Source of the DNA: an uncultured Erysipelotrichaceae bacterium
GTDB lineage: Bacteria; Bacillota_I; Bacilli_A; Erysipelotrichales; Erysipelotrichaceae
Direction: 5' to 3'
Assembly: GCA_947575425.1 (NCBI GenBank)
Contig: CANPNQ010000085.1
Span: forward strand, 1-5,743
Length of the DNA: 5,743 nucleotides
Position numbers and translations under genes: made by a program. Under the pieces are notes generated by a model. It worked only from the letters and a program-made list of their open reading frames with translations. It searched no databases and was not told the origin of the DNA. Below are positions 1 to 5,743 of this stretch, in pieces. Position 1 is the first letter of the stretch; each line of letters starts with the position of its first letter.

Positions 1-1030
1 TATTCGAGTATCTTTTTTGGCGGTCGGTGATAATCTGATTCATGGTGCGATCTTTTCCGATCCGTATCATGTGAGTGAGCAGGGAATGGATTTTCATTCG
101 ATGTATGATCCGATTCAACCGTATATGGAGGGTGTGGATGTAAAAAACATCAATCAGGAGACGGTGCTGGGTGGCACAGAGTTGGGATTATCACACTATC
201 CGCAGTTCAACGGACCTCAGGAAATCGGTGTAGCGGTGGTGGATGCTGGCTTTAACTGGATTTCGCAGGCAAGCAATCATGCCATGGATTGGGGCGAACA
301 GGCTATTTTAAATCAGCTATCCCTATGGGATCGCTATGATCAGGTAATTGCCACGGGAATGAATCGCAGTGCACAAGAGGCACAGACACAGCGTATCCTC
401 ACGATCCATGGATTGCGGATCGGTCTGTTAAATTATACCTATGGCTTGAATGGCTTATCCATGCCGGAGGGGAAGGAATATTTGGTTAATTTGATTGATG
501 AGGAAAAGATGAAAGTGGATATTGCGGCGTTAAAAGGAAACTGTGATGTGATCGTTGCGAGCATGCATTGGGGCGTGGAGTATTCCTATACGCCCAGTGA
601 AGAACAGCGTTATTTGGCACAGCTGTTAAGCGATGAAGGTGTGGATGTGATCATCGGGTCCCATCCGCATGTATTGGAAGGCGCAGAATATTTGACTTCA
701 AAGGATGGAAAAAGAACCTTGGTCTATTATTCTCTTGGTAACTTCCTTTCCGCACAGGACAGCGGCGATACGATGTTGGGCGGCATGGCGAAATTTGCGG
801 TCGTCAAGGATGGCAAAAGCGGGGAAATACGTATCGAGCATGCGCAGTTATACCCGACAGTGACACAATATAATAAAGGTATCTCTGATTTTAAGGTATA
901 TGCTTTGAAGGATTATACGGATGATCTGGCTGGTCAGCACTATTTATCCCAAGAGATATCACGACAGTTTTTTATTGATCTGACAAATGAAATTGTCGGG
1001 AACCCTGAACAGATTGAAGTCGTTTATTGA
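1..1030 (+). CDS. CapA-family (PGA_cap) metallophosphatase-like protein, 5'-truncated
   Basis: This is the C-terminal part of a CapA-type protein. The frame is already open at position 2, and the TTG at 17 codes for an internal Leu within the conserved segment reading FLAVGDNLIHG, so the real start lies upstream, outside the window. Numbering from that Leu, the family motifs appear in order: VGDN (3-6), NQE (46-48), SNHAMDWG (86-93), MHWG (183-186), GSHPH (214-218) and YSLGNF (238-243). In this family such Asp, Asn, Glu and His positions form a calcineurin-like metal site. B. subtilis CapA belongs to the poly-gamma-glutamate capsule system and is surface-associated. Most CapA paralogues are uncharacterised, and no capB or capC homologue is visible here, so capsule synthesis should not be assumed. 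Any signal peptide or membrane anchor would be upstream. Family assignment is firm; substrate is unknown. Confidence 0.9.
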   Translation, partial: IRVSFLAVGDNLIHGAIFSDPYHVSEQGMDFHSMYDPIQPYMEGVDVKNINQETVLGGTELGLSHYPQFNGPQEIGVAVVDAGFNWISQASNHAMDWGEQAILNQLSLWDRYDQVIATGMNRSAQEAQTQRILTIHGLRIGLLNYTYGLNGLSMPEGKEYLVNLIDEEKMKVDIAALKGNCDVIVASMHWGVEYSYTPSEEQRYLAQLLSDEGVDVIIGSHPHVLEGAEYLTSKDGKRTLVYYSLGNFLSAQDSGDTMLGGMAKFAVVKDGKSGEIRIEHAQLYPTVTQYNKGISDFKVYALKDYTDDLAGQHYLSQEISRQFFIDLTNEIVGNPEQIEVVY

Positions 1031-1055
1031 TATCCTTATATTTATGGCATATAAT
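1027..1055 (+). promoter_or_regulatory. Sigma-A promoter for smpB
   Basis: TTGATA at 1027-1032 and TATAAT at 1050-1055 are separated by exactly 17 nt, so the -10 is perfect and the -35 matches at five of six bases. The -35 box overlaps the TGA stop of the capA-like gene (1028-1030). Transcription would start near 1062, about 24 nt before the smpB ATG. This suggests smpB is transcribed independently of the upstream gene. Seen in sequence; activity is inferred. Confidence 0.75.
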
Positions 1056-1085
1056 TAGGAAGTCCAACGGACAGGAGATGATAGG

Positions 1086-1535
1086 ATGAGCAAAATGATT
1101 GCCATGAATCGCAAGGCCAGTCATGAATACTTTCTATTGGATCGTTTTGAGGCAGGACTTGTGCTTCAGGGAACAGAGATCAAATCAATCCGTAAGGGAA
1201 GTGTGCAGTTGAAGGATGCGTATATCAGCTTTGTGGGCAATGAGGCATTTATCAAGGAAATGCACATTCCTCCATATGATTTCGGCAACCGCTTCAATCA
1301 TGATGAGACGAGGATCAGAAAATTGTTGTTACACAAGGAGGAGATCAAAAAGCTTCAGGAAAAGGTAAAACTGAAGGGATTTACGATCGTTCCTGTATCC
1401 CTGTATTTAGAAAAGGGCATGGCGAAAATGGAAATTGCTCTTGCCAAAGGTAAAAATCTCCATGATAAGCGGGAAAGTGAAAAAGCAAGAGACGCCAAAC
1501 GGGAAATAGAAAAAGCGTTAAAAAAGCAGCTATAG
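1086..1535 (+). CDS. smpB: SsrA-binding protein SmpB
   Basis: SmpB binds the tRNA-like domain of tmRNA and delivers it to the A site of ribosomes stalled on mRNAs lacking a stop codon; its C-terminal tail occupies the empty mRNA channel. The protein has 149 residues, within the usual range for the family. Visible signatures are the N-terminal start of the OB-like core (NRKASHEYF, 8-16), GTEIKSIR (29-36), the NHDETRIRKLLLH segment (71-83), and the basic tail with GKNLHDKRE (122-130) followed by a Lys/Arg/Glu-rich helix to the end. The ATG at 1086 is preceded by AGGAG at 1073-1077, 8 nt upstream. The gene has its own strong promoter, and the tmRNA gene it serves begins 55 nt after its stop, an arrangement found in many Bacillota. 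Identification is very secure. Confidence 0.97.
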   Translation: MSKMIAMNRKASHEYFLLDRFEAGLVLQGTEIKSIRKGSVQLKDAYISFVGNEAFIKEMHIPPYDFGNRFNHDETRIRKLLLHKEEIKKLQEKVKLKGFTIVPVSLYLEKGMAKMEIALAKGKNLHDKRESEKARDAKREIEKALKKQL

Positions 1536-1546
1536 ACAAATGACAG

Positions 1547-1575
1547 TTGTAGTTCTCACGAATTTGTGATACACT
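1547..1575 (+). promoter_or_regulatory. Promoter for ssrA (extended -10)
   Basis: TTGTAG at 1547-1552 and TACACT at 1570-1575 are 17 nt apart, and a TG dinucleotide at 1567-1568 makes an extended -10 (TGATACACT). Initiation near 1582 would give a leader of about 9 nt, removed by RNase P to leave the mature 5' end at 1591. The promoter starts 12 nt after the smpB stop, so ssrA can be expressed independently, with read-through from smpB also possible. Confidence 0.65.
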
Positions 1576-1590
1576 AACACTGCCGATCAC

Positions 1591-1977
1591 GGGGGTGTAT
1601 CGGTTTCGACAGGGGTATGCTTGATATAAACCGCAGCCGAGTGGTTACGTAATAACCAAACAAATGAAACGCTAAAACAAATCTTGCTAACGTGTTCGGT
1701 GGTAACCGTGCCGTTGCATACGCTGCTTAATTAACCAATAACGGTTCGCAGCCTCCCATTGATGCTCTCATTTCGCGGCATCCTTGTGGAGCTTAACCAT
1801 AGTGAAATGTAAGGAGGAGGGATGGTTCGAGTCTATCCTCACGAAAATCTGATCGGACAACTTCCACAGGCGTTTGCCCATGCACAACCTGTGGAATACG
1901 CAGCCATGGGATAAGCTGTAGACGTTTATATGTGGGGCTGCTTTTGGACAGGGGTTCAACTCCCCTCACCTCCACCA
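1591..1977 (+). ncRNA. ssrA: Transfer-messenger RNA (tmRNA), one-piece
   Basis: tmRNA is charged with alanine, enters stalled ribosomes with SmpB, and supplies a short reading frame that tags the nascent chain for proteolysis. The acceptor stem pairs GGGGGTG (1591-1597) with CACCTCC (1967-1973, one G-U pair), followed by an encoded ACCA end. The T arm is AGGGG-TTCAACT-CCCCT (1950-1966). Helix 2 pairs ATATAAAC (1624-1631) with GTTTATAT (1924-1931). A clear pseudoknot combines TTCCACAGG (1862-1870) with CCTGTGGAA (1888-1896) and the loop CCCATG (1877-1882) with CATGGG (1905-1910). A smaller one combines GGAT/ATCC (1820-1823 and 1835-1838) with TTCG/CGAA (1826-1829 and 1842-1845). The tag frame reads from GCT at 1671 to TAA at 1728-1730: AKTNLANVFGGNRAVAYAA, after the tRNA-borne Ala. 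The ends are placed by base pairing; the resume codon is inferred from an upstream in-frame TGA (1665-1667) and the B. subtilis-like KTN. Confidence 0.97.
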
Positions 1978-1988
1978 TATGAGTAAAT

Positions 1989-2011
1989 GAGCCTTTCATA
2001 GAGGCTTTTTT
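1989..2011 (+). terminator. Intrinsic terminator of ssrA
   Basis: The stem AGCCT (1990-1994) pairs with AGGCT (2002-2006) around a 7-nt loop, extended by a G-U pair at 1989/2007, and is followed by a run of six T (2006-2011). It sits 12 nt after the 3' end of tmRNA, as expected for an ssrA terminator. The stem is short but well placed. Confidence 0.75.
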
Positions 2012-2340
2012 ATATTTTCCGGTATAGAAAATATAACGAAATCCTTGTTCAATAAGCAGAAACAAAGAATCTCTTTGCCTTTTCTTATGCGTTTTGATGC
2101 AATAAAACGCTGCATTAGGCAGGAAGGATGATTGTGAGGGGCAAGACTCCCATTGGCAGATCATTCGAGGATAATAGATGTTATATGCCAAGATAGGATA
2201 GCGCCCTTTTATTATGTTTTATCAAAGATATCATAGAGGATAACGATAGGAATAAGGACACGGGAATTATGGGCTACTCACACGCATTCATTCTATGCGC
2301 TGGACTGATTATGTAGTATAATTAAAGAAGGGGTGAAACT
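2012..2340. other. Non-coding gap between ssrA and the dGTPase gene
   Basis: I see no credible gene here; open frames on the minus strand are antisense to tmRNA or lack a start signal. The gap holds an inverted repeat, GCGTTTT (2089-2095) with AAAACGC (2104-2110) around 8 nt, without a T run on either side. A weaker pairing joins ATGAT (2128-2132) to ATCAT (2160-2164), and CGCAT/ATGCG (2283-2287 and 2295-2299) lies just ahead of the likely dGTPase promoter. No tRNA, riboswitch or mobile-element signature is recognisable. Confidence 0.6.
2317..2322 (+). promoter_or_regulatory. Probable -10 box of the dGTPase gene
   Basis: A perfect TATAAT lies 18 nt before the ATG at 2341. At 17-nt spacing the -35 position reads TATGCG (2294-2299), a poor match, and that stretch is half of an inverted repeat (2283-2299), so use may be weak or depend on a regulator. 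Initiation near 2329 would give a leader of only about 12 nt that just includes the ribosome binding site. Confidence 0.4.
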
Positions 2341-3762
2341 ATGACACGCTTTACATGGGAACAAATAACGAGTGAAAGGCGAATTCCCGATTTGCCAAAA
2401 GAACAGGATTATCGTGATTATCGCAGTGAGATGGAAAGTGATTATCTGCGCATTATCCGCAGCGCTTCCTTTCGGCGCTTACAGGATAAAACACAGGTCT
2501 TTCCTTTGGATCACAGCGATTTTGTACGGACAAGATTGACCCATTCCTTGGAGGTAGCTTCCATTGCGAAGCTGATTGCCAAGCAGGTATGCGCCAAAAT
2601 CTCCCAGCTGCACTTGGAGGAGAAGGAGGTGGATGCACTGACAATCGGTGAAACGCTGAATTGTGCCGCTTTATTACATGATATCGGCAATCCGCCGTTT
2701 GGTCATTTTGGAGAAACAGCAATTCGCAACTGGTTTCATCATCATCTTGAACATAAACAATTTCAGGGGAAACCGTTATCCGCCTATCTCAGTGATGCCC
2801 AAAAATTCGATCTGTACTATTATGAAGGCAATGCACAGGCGCTTCGCATCGTATTAAAGCTACATCGGCATGTCAGTGATTATGGAATGCATTTAACCTC
2901 AGCGGTCATGGATGCTATCATCAAATATCCGTGTGATTCCTTAGAAAAGCATGCACAGGATCAGAAGGAGAAAAGCGAGCGTTCGCTATTGAAAAAGAAG
3001 ATCGGATATTTTCAAAGCGAGGCAAAGCAGGTTGCGCAAATCAAAGCGAATACTGGATGTGTGGATTGCCGCAATCCCTTAGCATTCATATTGGAAGCGG
3101 CAGATGATCTAGCCTATACCTTTGCGGATCTGGAGGATGGGTATAATAAGGGATTATATACCTATGCCCAGCTTTACGAACTGATTGTAAGGTGCGGGGA
3201 TGAGATCGGTGCCCAGCGCTTACAAAGTGCTTTGGATTATGCCATCCAGCAAAAGAAACAAAAAGAGAAAGGGTTTGATCCTTATAAGCAGGCAGTATTT
3301 GATTGGCTAACCCGTAAACAATCCTTTTGCATTACCTGTGTACGCAATGCCTTTATTGAACATTATGAGGAGATCATGAGCGGCAGCTTTGCGAAAGAAC
3401 TGCTGGCAGTATGCAGTGAAGCGAAGCTGATCTTTGCGCTAAAGCAGTTTTCTTTTGAAAACATCTACAATATTGCGCCTATTTTAAAATTGGAACTGAT
3501 GGGCAACGAGATTCTGACCTTTCTGCTTGATCGCTTTATGGATGCTCTTATCGTATATGACAGCGAGGAGAGGCTGAGTGAAATTCAAGCAAAATATATT
3601 GATTTACTGTCGCGCAACTATCTGAATGCTTACCATCGCAGTGTAGTCGGCAAAGCGCAGTGCGATCGTTTATATGATCGTCTGCTGCTGGGATGTGATT
3701 TTATCGCTGGTATGAGCGATGGCTATGCAAAGCGCTTATATCAGGAATTAAAGGGGATATAA
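2341..3762 (+). CDS. dgt: HD-domain deoxyguanosinetriphosphate triphosphohydrolase-like protein
   Basis: Members of this family hydrolyse dGTP (or several dNTPs) to the deoxynucleoside and inorganic triphosphate in the cytoplasm, adjusting the DNA precursor pool. The 473-residue protein shows the family pattern: RSASFRRLQDKTQVF (40-54), RTRLTHSLEVA (63-73) with the first metal-binding His at 68, LLHDIGNPPFGHFGE (111-125) with the HD pair His113-Asp114, YEGNAQ (161-166), and EAADDLAYTFADLEDG (252-267) supplying the last metal-ligand Asp (255 or 256). E. coli Dgt is slightly longer at about 505 residues. The ATG follows AAGGGGTG (2328-2335), and an in-frame TAA at 2323-2325 excludes an earlier start. 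It appears monocistronic: a -10 box lies upstream and terminator-like hairpins downstream. The family is certain; strict dGTP specificity as opposed to broad dNTPase activity cannot be read from sequence, so the symbol is by homology. Confidence 0.9.
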   Translation: MTRFTWEQITSERRIPDLPKEQDYRDYRSEMESDYLRIIRSASFRRLQDKTQVFPLDHSDFVRTRLTHSLEVASIAKLIAKQVCAKISQLHLEEKEVDALTIGETLNCAALLHDIGNPPFGHFGETAIRNWFHHHLEHKQFQGKPLSAYLSDAQKFDLYYYEGNAQALRIVLKLHRHVSDYGMHLTSAVMDAIIKYPCDSLEKHAQDQKEKSERSLLKKKIGYFQSEAKQVAQIKANTGCVDCRNPLAFILEAADDLAYTFADLEDGYNKGLYTYAQLYELIVRCGDEIGAQRLQSALDYAIQQKKQKEKGFDPYKQAVFDWLTRKQSFCITCVRNAFIEHYEEIMSGSFAKELLAVCSEAKLIFALKQFSFENIYNIAPILKLELMGNEILTFLLDRFMDALIVYDSEERLSEIQAKYIDLLSRNYLNAYHRSVVGKAQCDRLYDRLLLGCDFIAGMSDGYAKRLYQELKGI

Positions 3763-3857
3763 TAATGAAGCATAAGTTTATGAAATATAAATAATGGAAG
3801 AAAAGCAAACTGATGTTTTAATGATAAGTATTAGGAATCGAATAAAGCATTGAAGCC

Positions 3858-3885
3858 ACGAGAAATGATCAAGAGTCTCGTTTTT
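3858..3885 (+). terminator. Probable intrinsic terminator of the dGTPase gene
   Basis: ACGAGA (3858-3863) pairs with TCTCGT (3876-3881) around a 12-nt loop, and five T follow at 3881-3885. The loop is long for a terminator, which lowers confidence. It is the first hairpin with a T run downstream of the dGTPase stop, about 95 nt away. Confidence 0.5.
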
Positions 3886-3926
3886 ATCCTCAGTATTTTC
3901 TAATGCTGGCGTAGCGCAAGAATAAA

Positions 3927-3957
3927 CCAAGCCCCCCATACTTTGGCGGGCTTTTTT
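3927..3957 (+). terminator. Strong intrinsic terminator hairpin
   Basis: AAGCCC (3929-3934) pairs with GGGCTT (3948-3953). After one C-C mismatch, CC (3936-3937) pairs with GG (3945-3946) around a 7-nt loop. A run of six T (3952-3957) follows. It probably backs up the weaker hairpin 45 nt upstream and shields the next gene from read-through. Transcribed leftward, the hairpin is followed by TTTATT, so weak bidirectional action is possible. Confidence 0.75.
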
Positions 3958-4076
3958 ATGGCGAACAAAGACAAACAAAATATGCTTCGATTGTTCCATG
4001 CCACATGACTCTGCTTAAAAGCGTCAGACATGAAGCTGCCTTCTTTTGCATAAAATGTGACAGAGGTGGATGAACC

Positions 4077-5743
4077 ATGATTCGTGGCAAGGTCAAAAAG
4101 CGTATTAAAATCATATTTCTCTGTTGTGCCTGTATCTTTTCCTTAATCTTAGGAAAACTGGGGTATGAACAAATCTTTCATCATGGGGAAATTATGGAGA
4201 AGGCTTTGAATTTATGGGAACGTGATTTTACGATCGCAGGTCTCAGAGGCAGTATTTTGGATAAAAACGGAGAAGTACTGGCACATGATATTCCTTCCAC
4301 ATCCATCATGGTGGTGCCGGCACAGATCGTTGATCCACAAAGCACAGCGAAACAACTGGCAGCGGTATTGGAGGCGGACGAAGCCAAAATCTATGAGACC
4401 ATAACCAAAAAGGTCAGCACGCAGAAAATACAGCCGGAGGGTCGGCTGATCTCGGATGAACAAGCGATACAACTGGAGGAAATGGATTTGCCGGGGGTAT
4501 ACTTGGTTCAGGATTCCCTGCGTCATTATCCCAACAATAATTACTTGGCGCAGGTGCTCGGCTTTACCGGAATTGATAATCAGGGTTTGGCTGGATTGGA
4601 GCTTCAGTATGATTCCATATTGAGCGCCAAAAGCGGCGCATTGAACATTCCTTTTGATGCCAAGGGGCATAATGTAGAATTGTACAATGAAACCTATGAA
4701 GCACCGGGGCGGGGGATGAATGTAAAATTGACGATTGATGCCAACATTCAAAATATCGTAGAGCGGGAACTAAACAATCTGATGGAGCGCTATCATCCGC
4801 AAAATGCCTTGGCGATCGCTATGGATCCCAATACCGGAGAAGTCTTGGCCATGGTATCCAAACCGGATTTTGATCCCAATCATTATGAAGACTATGATAG
4901 CGATATCTACAATCGTAATCTGCCGATTTGGAAAAGCTACGAACCTGGTTCCACCTTTAAATCTGTGACCTTTTCCTCGGCTTTGGATCTGAAATTGTTT
5001 GATATGTTCAAAGATACGTATATGGATATTGGCTATGAAATGGTAGGGGGAGCCCGCATCAAATCTTGGAAGGCAGGAGGGCATGGACTTCAGACGTTCC
5101 TTCAAGTATTGGAAAATTCCTCTAATCCAGGTTTTGTGGAGATCAGTCGCAGAATGGGATTGGATCATCTGTATTCCTATGTGACTAATTTTGGTTTTGG
5201 ATCAAAGACTGGAATTGATCTGCCTGGTGAAAGTACCGGCATCATGTTCAAAAAGGAAGCAATGGGCGAGGTGGAGCAGGCAACGGTTGCGTTCGGTCAG
5301 GGCTTATCTGTCACACAATTTCAACTGGTTACTGCCTTTTCAGCCATCATCACCGGAGGAACGCTGTATGAGCCTTATATCACAAAGGCGATCGAGGACC
5401 CTATCACTCATGATACGATATTAGAGTTTCAGCCGACCATCAAACGACAGGTGATATCCAAGGAGACCAGTGATCAAATGCGCTATGCCTTAGAGAGCGT
5501 CGTCGCGAACGGCGGCGGTAAACCAGCCTATATTGAAGGCTATCAAATCGGAGGAAAAACCGGAACGGCACAAAAAGCACAGAATGGGGTTTATCTGTCC
5601 GGAGAATACATTCTCTCCATGATTGCCGCAGCGCCGATGGATGATCCGCAGATTGTCCTATACATTGCGGCAGATGCACCGCAAAACGATATTCTTTATG
5701 GTGGAACGGTCATAGGGCCGATCATTAAAAATTGTATGCAGGA
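4077..5743 (+). CDS. Class B penicillin-binding protein (SpoVD/PBP2B/FtsI family), 3'-truncated
   Basis: This is a membrane-anchored D,D-transpeptidase that cross-links septal or spore peptidoglycan and is a beta-lactam target. The frame runs 555 codons off the right edge without a stop. ATG 4077 follows AGAGGTGG (4062-4069), and an in-frame TGA at 4071-4073 rules out an earlier start. A short basic N-terminus (RGKVKKRIK) leads into one hydrophobic segment at about residues 12-27. The dimerisation domain begins with LRGSILDKNGEVLA (56-69). The transpeptidase domain shows SxxK as Ser292-Thr-Phe-Lys295, SxN as Ser348-Ser-Asn350, GIDLPGE (379-385), and the KTG box as GGKTGTA (492-498). All catalytic motifs are intact. 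No mraZ, mraW or ftsL lies upstream, unlike the usual division cluster, which makes a SpoVD-like or stand-alone paralogue more likely than the main FtsI. The end, including any PASTA domains that would help decide, is not visible. Confidence 0.93.
   Translation, partial: MIRGKVKKRIKIIFLCCACIFSLILGKLGYEQIFHHGEIMEKALNLWERDFTIAGLRGSILDKNGEVLAHDIPSTSIMVVPAQIVDPQSTAKQLAAVLEADEAKIYETITKKVSTQKIQPEGRLISDEQAIQLEEMDLPGVYLVQDSLRHYPNNNYLAQVLGFTGIDNQGLAGLELQYDSILSAKSGALNIPFDAKGHNVELYNETYEAPGRGMNVKLTIDANIQNIVERELNNLMERYHPQNALAIAMDPNTGEVLAMVSKPDFDPNHYEDYDSDIYNRNLPIWKSYEPGSTFKSVTFSSALDLKLFDMFKDTYMDIGYEMVGGARIKSWKAGGHGLQTFLQVLENSSNPGFVEISRRMGLDHLYSYVTNFGFGSKTGIDLPGESTGIMFKKEAMGEVEQATVAFGQGLSVTQFQLVTAFSAIITGGTLYEPYITKAIEDPITHDTILEFQPTIKRQVISKETSDQMRYALESVVANGGGKPAYIEGYQIGGKTGTAQKAQNGVYLSGEYILSMIAAAPMDDPQIVLYIAADAPQNDILYGGTVIGPIIKNCMQ

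Larger units (their letters stand above)
3763..4076. other. Non-coding gap between the dGTPase and penicillin-binding protein genes
   Basis: No convincing gene is present. The left part contains a nine-codon mini-frame directly after the dGTPase stop (3765-3794). The middle carries two hairpins with T runs, at 3858-3885 and 3927-3957. The stretch between them includes the imperfect palindrome GCGTAGCGC (3909-3917). The right part is AT-rich and must hold the promoter of the next gene, but I could not pick a well-spaced -35/-10 pair. The Shine-Dalgarno of the next gene is at 4062-4069. Confidence 0.6.

Noticed and set aside
17..19. TTG as the start codon of the capA-like gene
   Set aside because: The frame is open to the left edge, and the residues before it (IRVSF) continue the conserved strand leading into the VGDN motif. 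It is an internal Leu codon.
1768..1959. Second minus-strand frame of 63 codons
   Set aside because: It lies wholly antisense to tmRNA, whose helices and pseudoknots explain the sequence.
1793..2191. Minus-strand open frame of 132 codons with a segment reading MVEVRGVEPLS
   Set aside because: It is antisense to the 3' part of tmRNA. The VRGVEPL-like string is the reverse complement of the T arm and acceptor end, a well-known source of spurious protein predictions.
3778..3999. Minus-strand frame of 73 codons in the gap before the PBP gene
   Set aside because: It spans two hairpins with T runs and has no recognisable domain, so it is not called as a gene. The block is listed as a possible repeat instead.
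3991..4056. Possible PBP promoters: TTGTTC (3991) with TTAAAA (4015), or TAAAAT (4051-4056)
   Set aside because: The first pair has a poor -10 and the second has no acceptable -35 at 16-18 nt, so neither is supported well enough to annotate.
4212..4751. Minus-strand frame of 179 codons
   Set aside because: It is antisense to the PBP gene, which has intact family motifs throughout this interval; the frame shows no recognisable domain.
4770..5168. Minus-strand frame of 132 codons
   Set aside because: It is a shadow of the transpeptidase domain of the PBP gene, covering the SxxK and SxN motifs on the plus strand.

Overview
This 5.7 kb window looks like ordinary chromosome from a low-to-mid GC Bacillota (Firmicutes) species. 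The evidence is strong purine-rich Shine-Dalgarno sites 7-8 nt before ATG starts, near-consensus sigma-A promoters, a one-piece tmRNA whose tag opens with Ala-Lys-Thr-Asn (close to the Gly-Lys-Thr-Asn opening known from Bacillus subtilis), and a SpoVD/PBP2B-type penicillin-binding protein. A lineage such as Erysipelotrichia is possible, but that is a guess. All recognised genes lie on the + strand.

Layout: (1) Positions 1-1030 hold the 3' part of a CapA-family (PGA_cap, metallophosphatase-like) gene whose start lies before the window. (2) Positions 1027-1977 form a trans-translation module. A TTGATA-N17-TATAAT promoter overlaps the capA-like stop codon and precedes smpB. The tmRNA gene ssrA follows 55 nt after smpB with its own extended -10 promoter, and an intrinsic terminator closes the module. 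(3) Positions 2012-2340 are a non-coding gap with small inverted repeats and a likely -10 box for the next gene. (4) Positions 2341-3762 encode an HD-domain dGTPase-like dNTP triphosphohydrolase. (5) Positions 3763-4076 are a second non-coding gap with two hairpins followed by T runs. (6) From 4077 to the right edge runs a class B penicillin-binding protein. It has no stop codon inside the window, so a search for closed ORFs misses it, but its TM anchor and SxxK, SxN and KTG motifs are all present.

Functionally, SmpB and tmRNA act together to rescue stalled ribosomes. The dGTPase (nucleotide pool), the penicillin-binding protein (peptidoglycan cross-linking) and the CapA-like protein (cell surface) appear to be independent units separated by promoters and terminators. 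I found no mobile element, CRISPR array, toxin-antitoxin pair or defence system, and no convincing new system. The most distinctive detail is the tmRNA tag: 19 encoded residues ending in Ala-Tyr-Ala-Ala rather than the common Ala-Leu-Ala-Ala.
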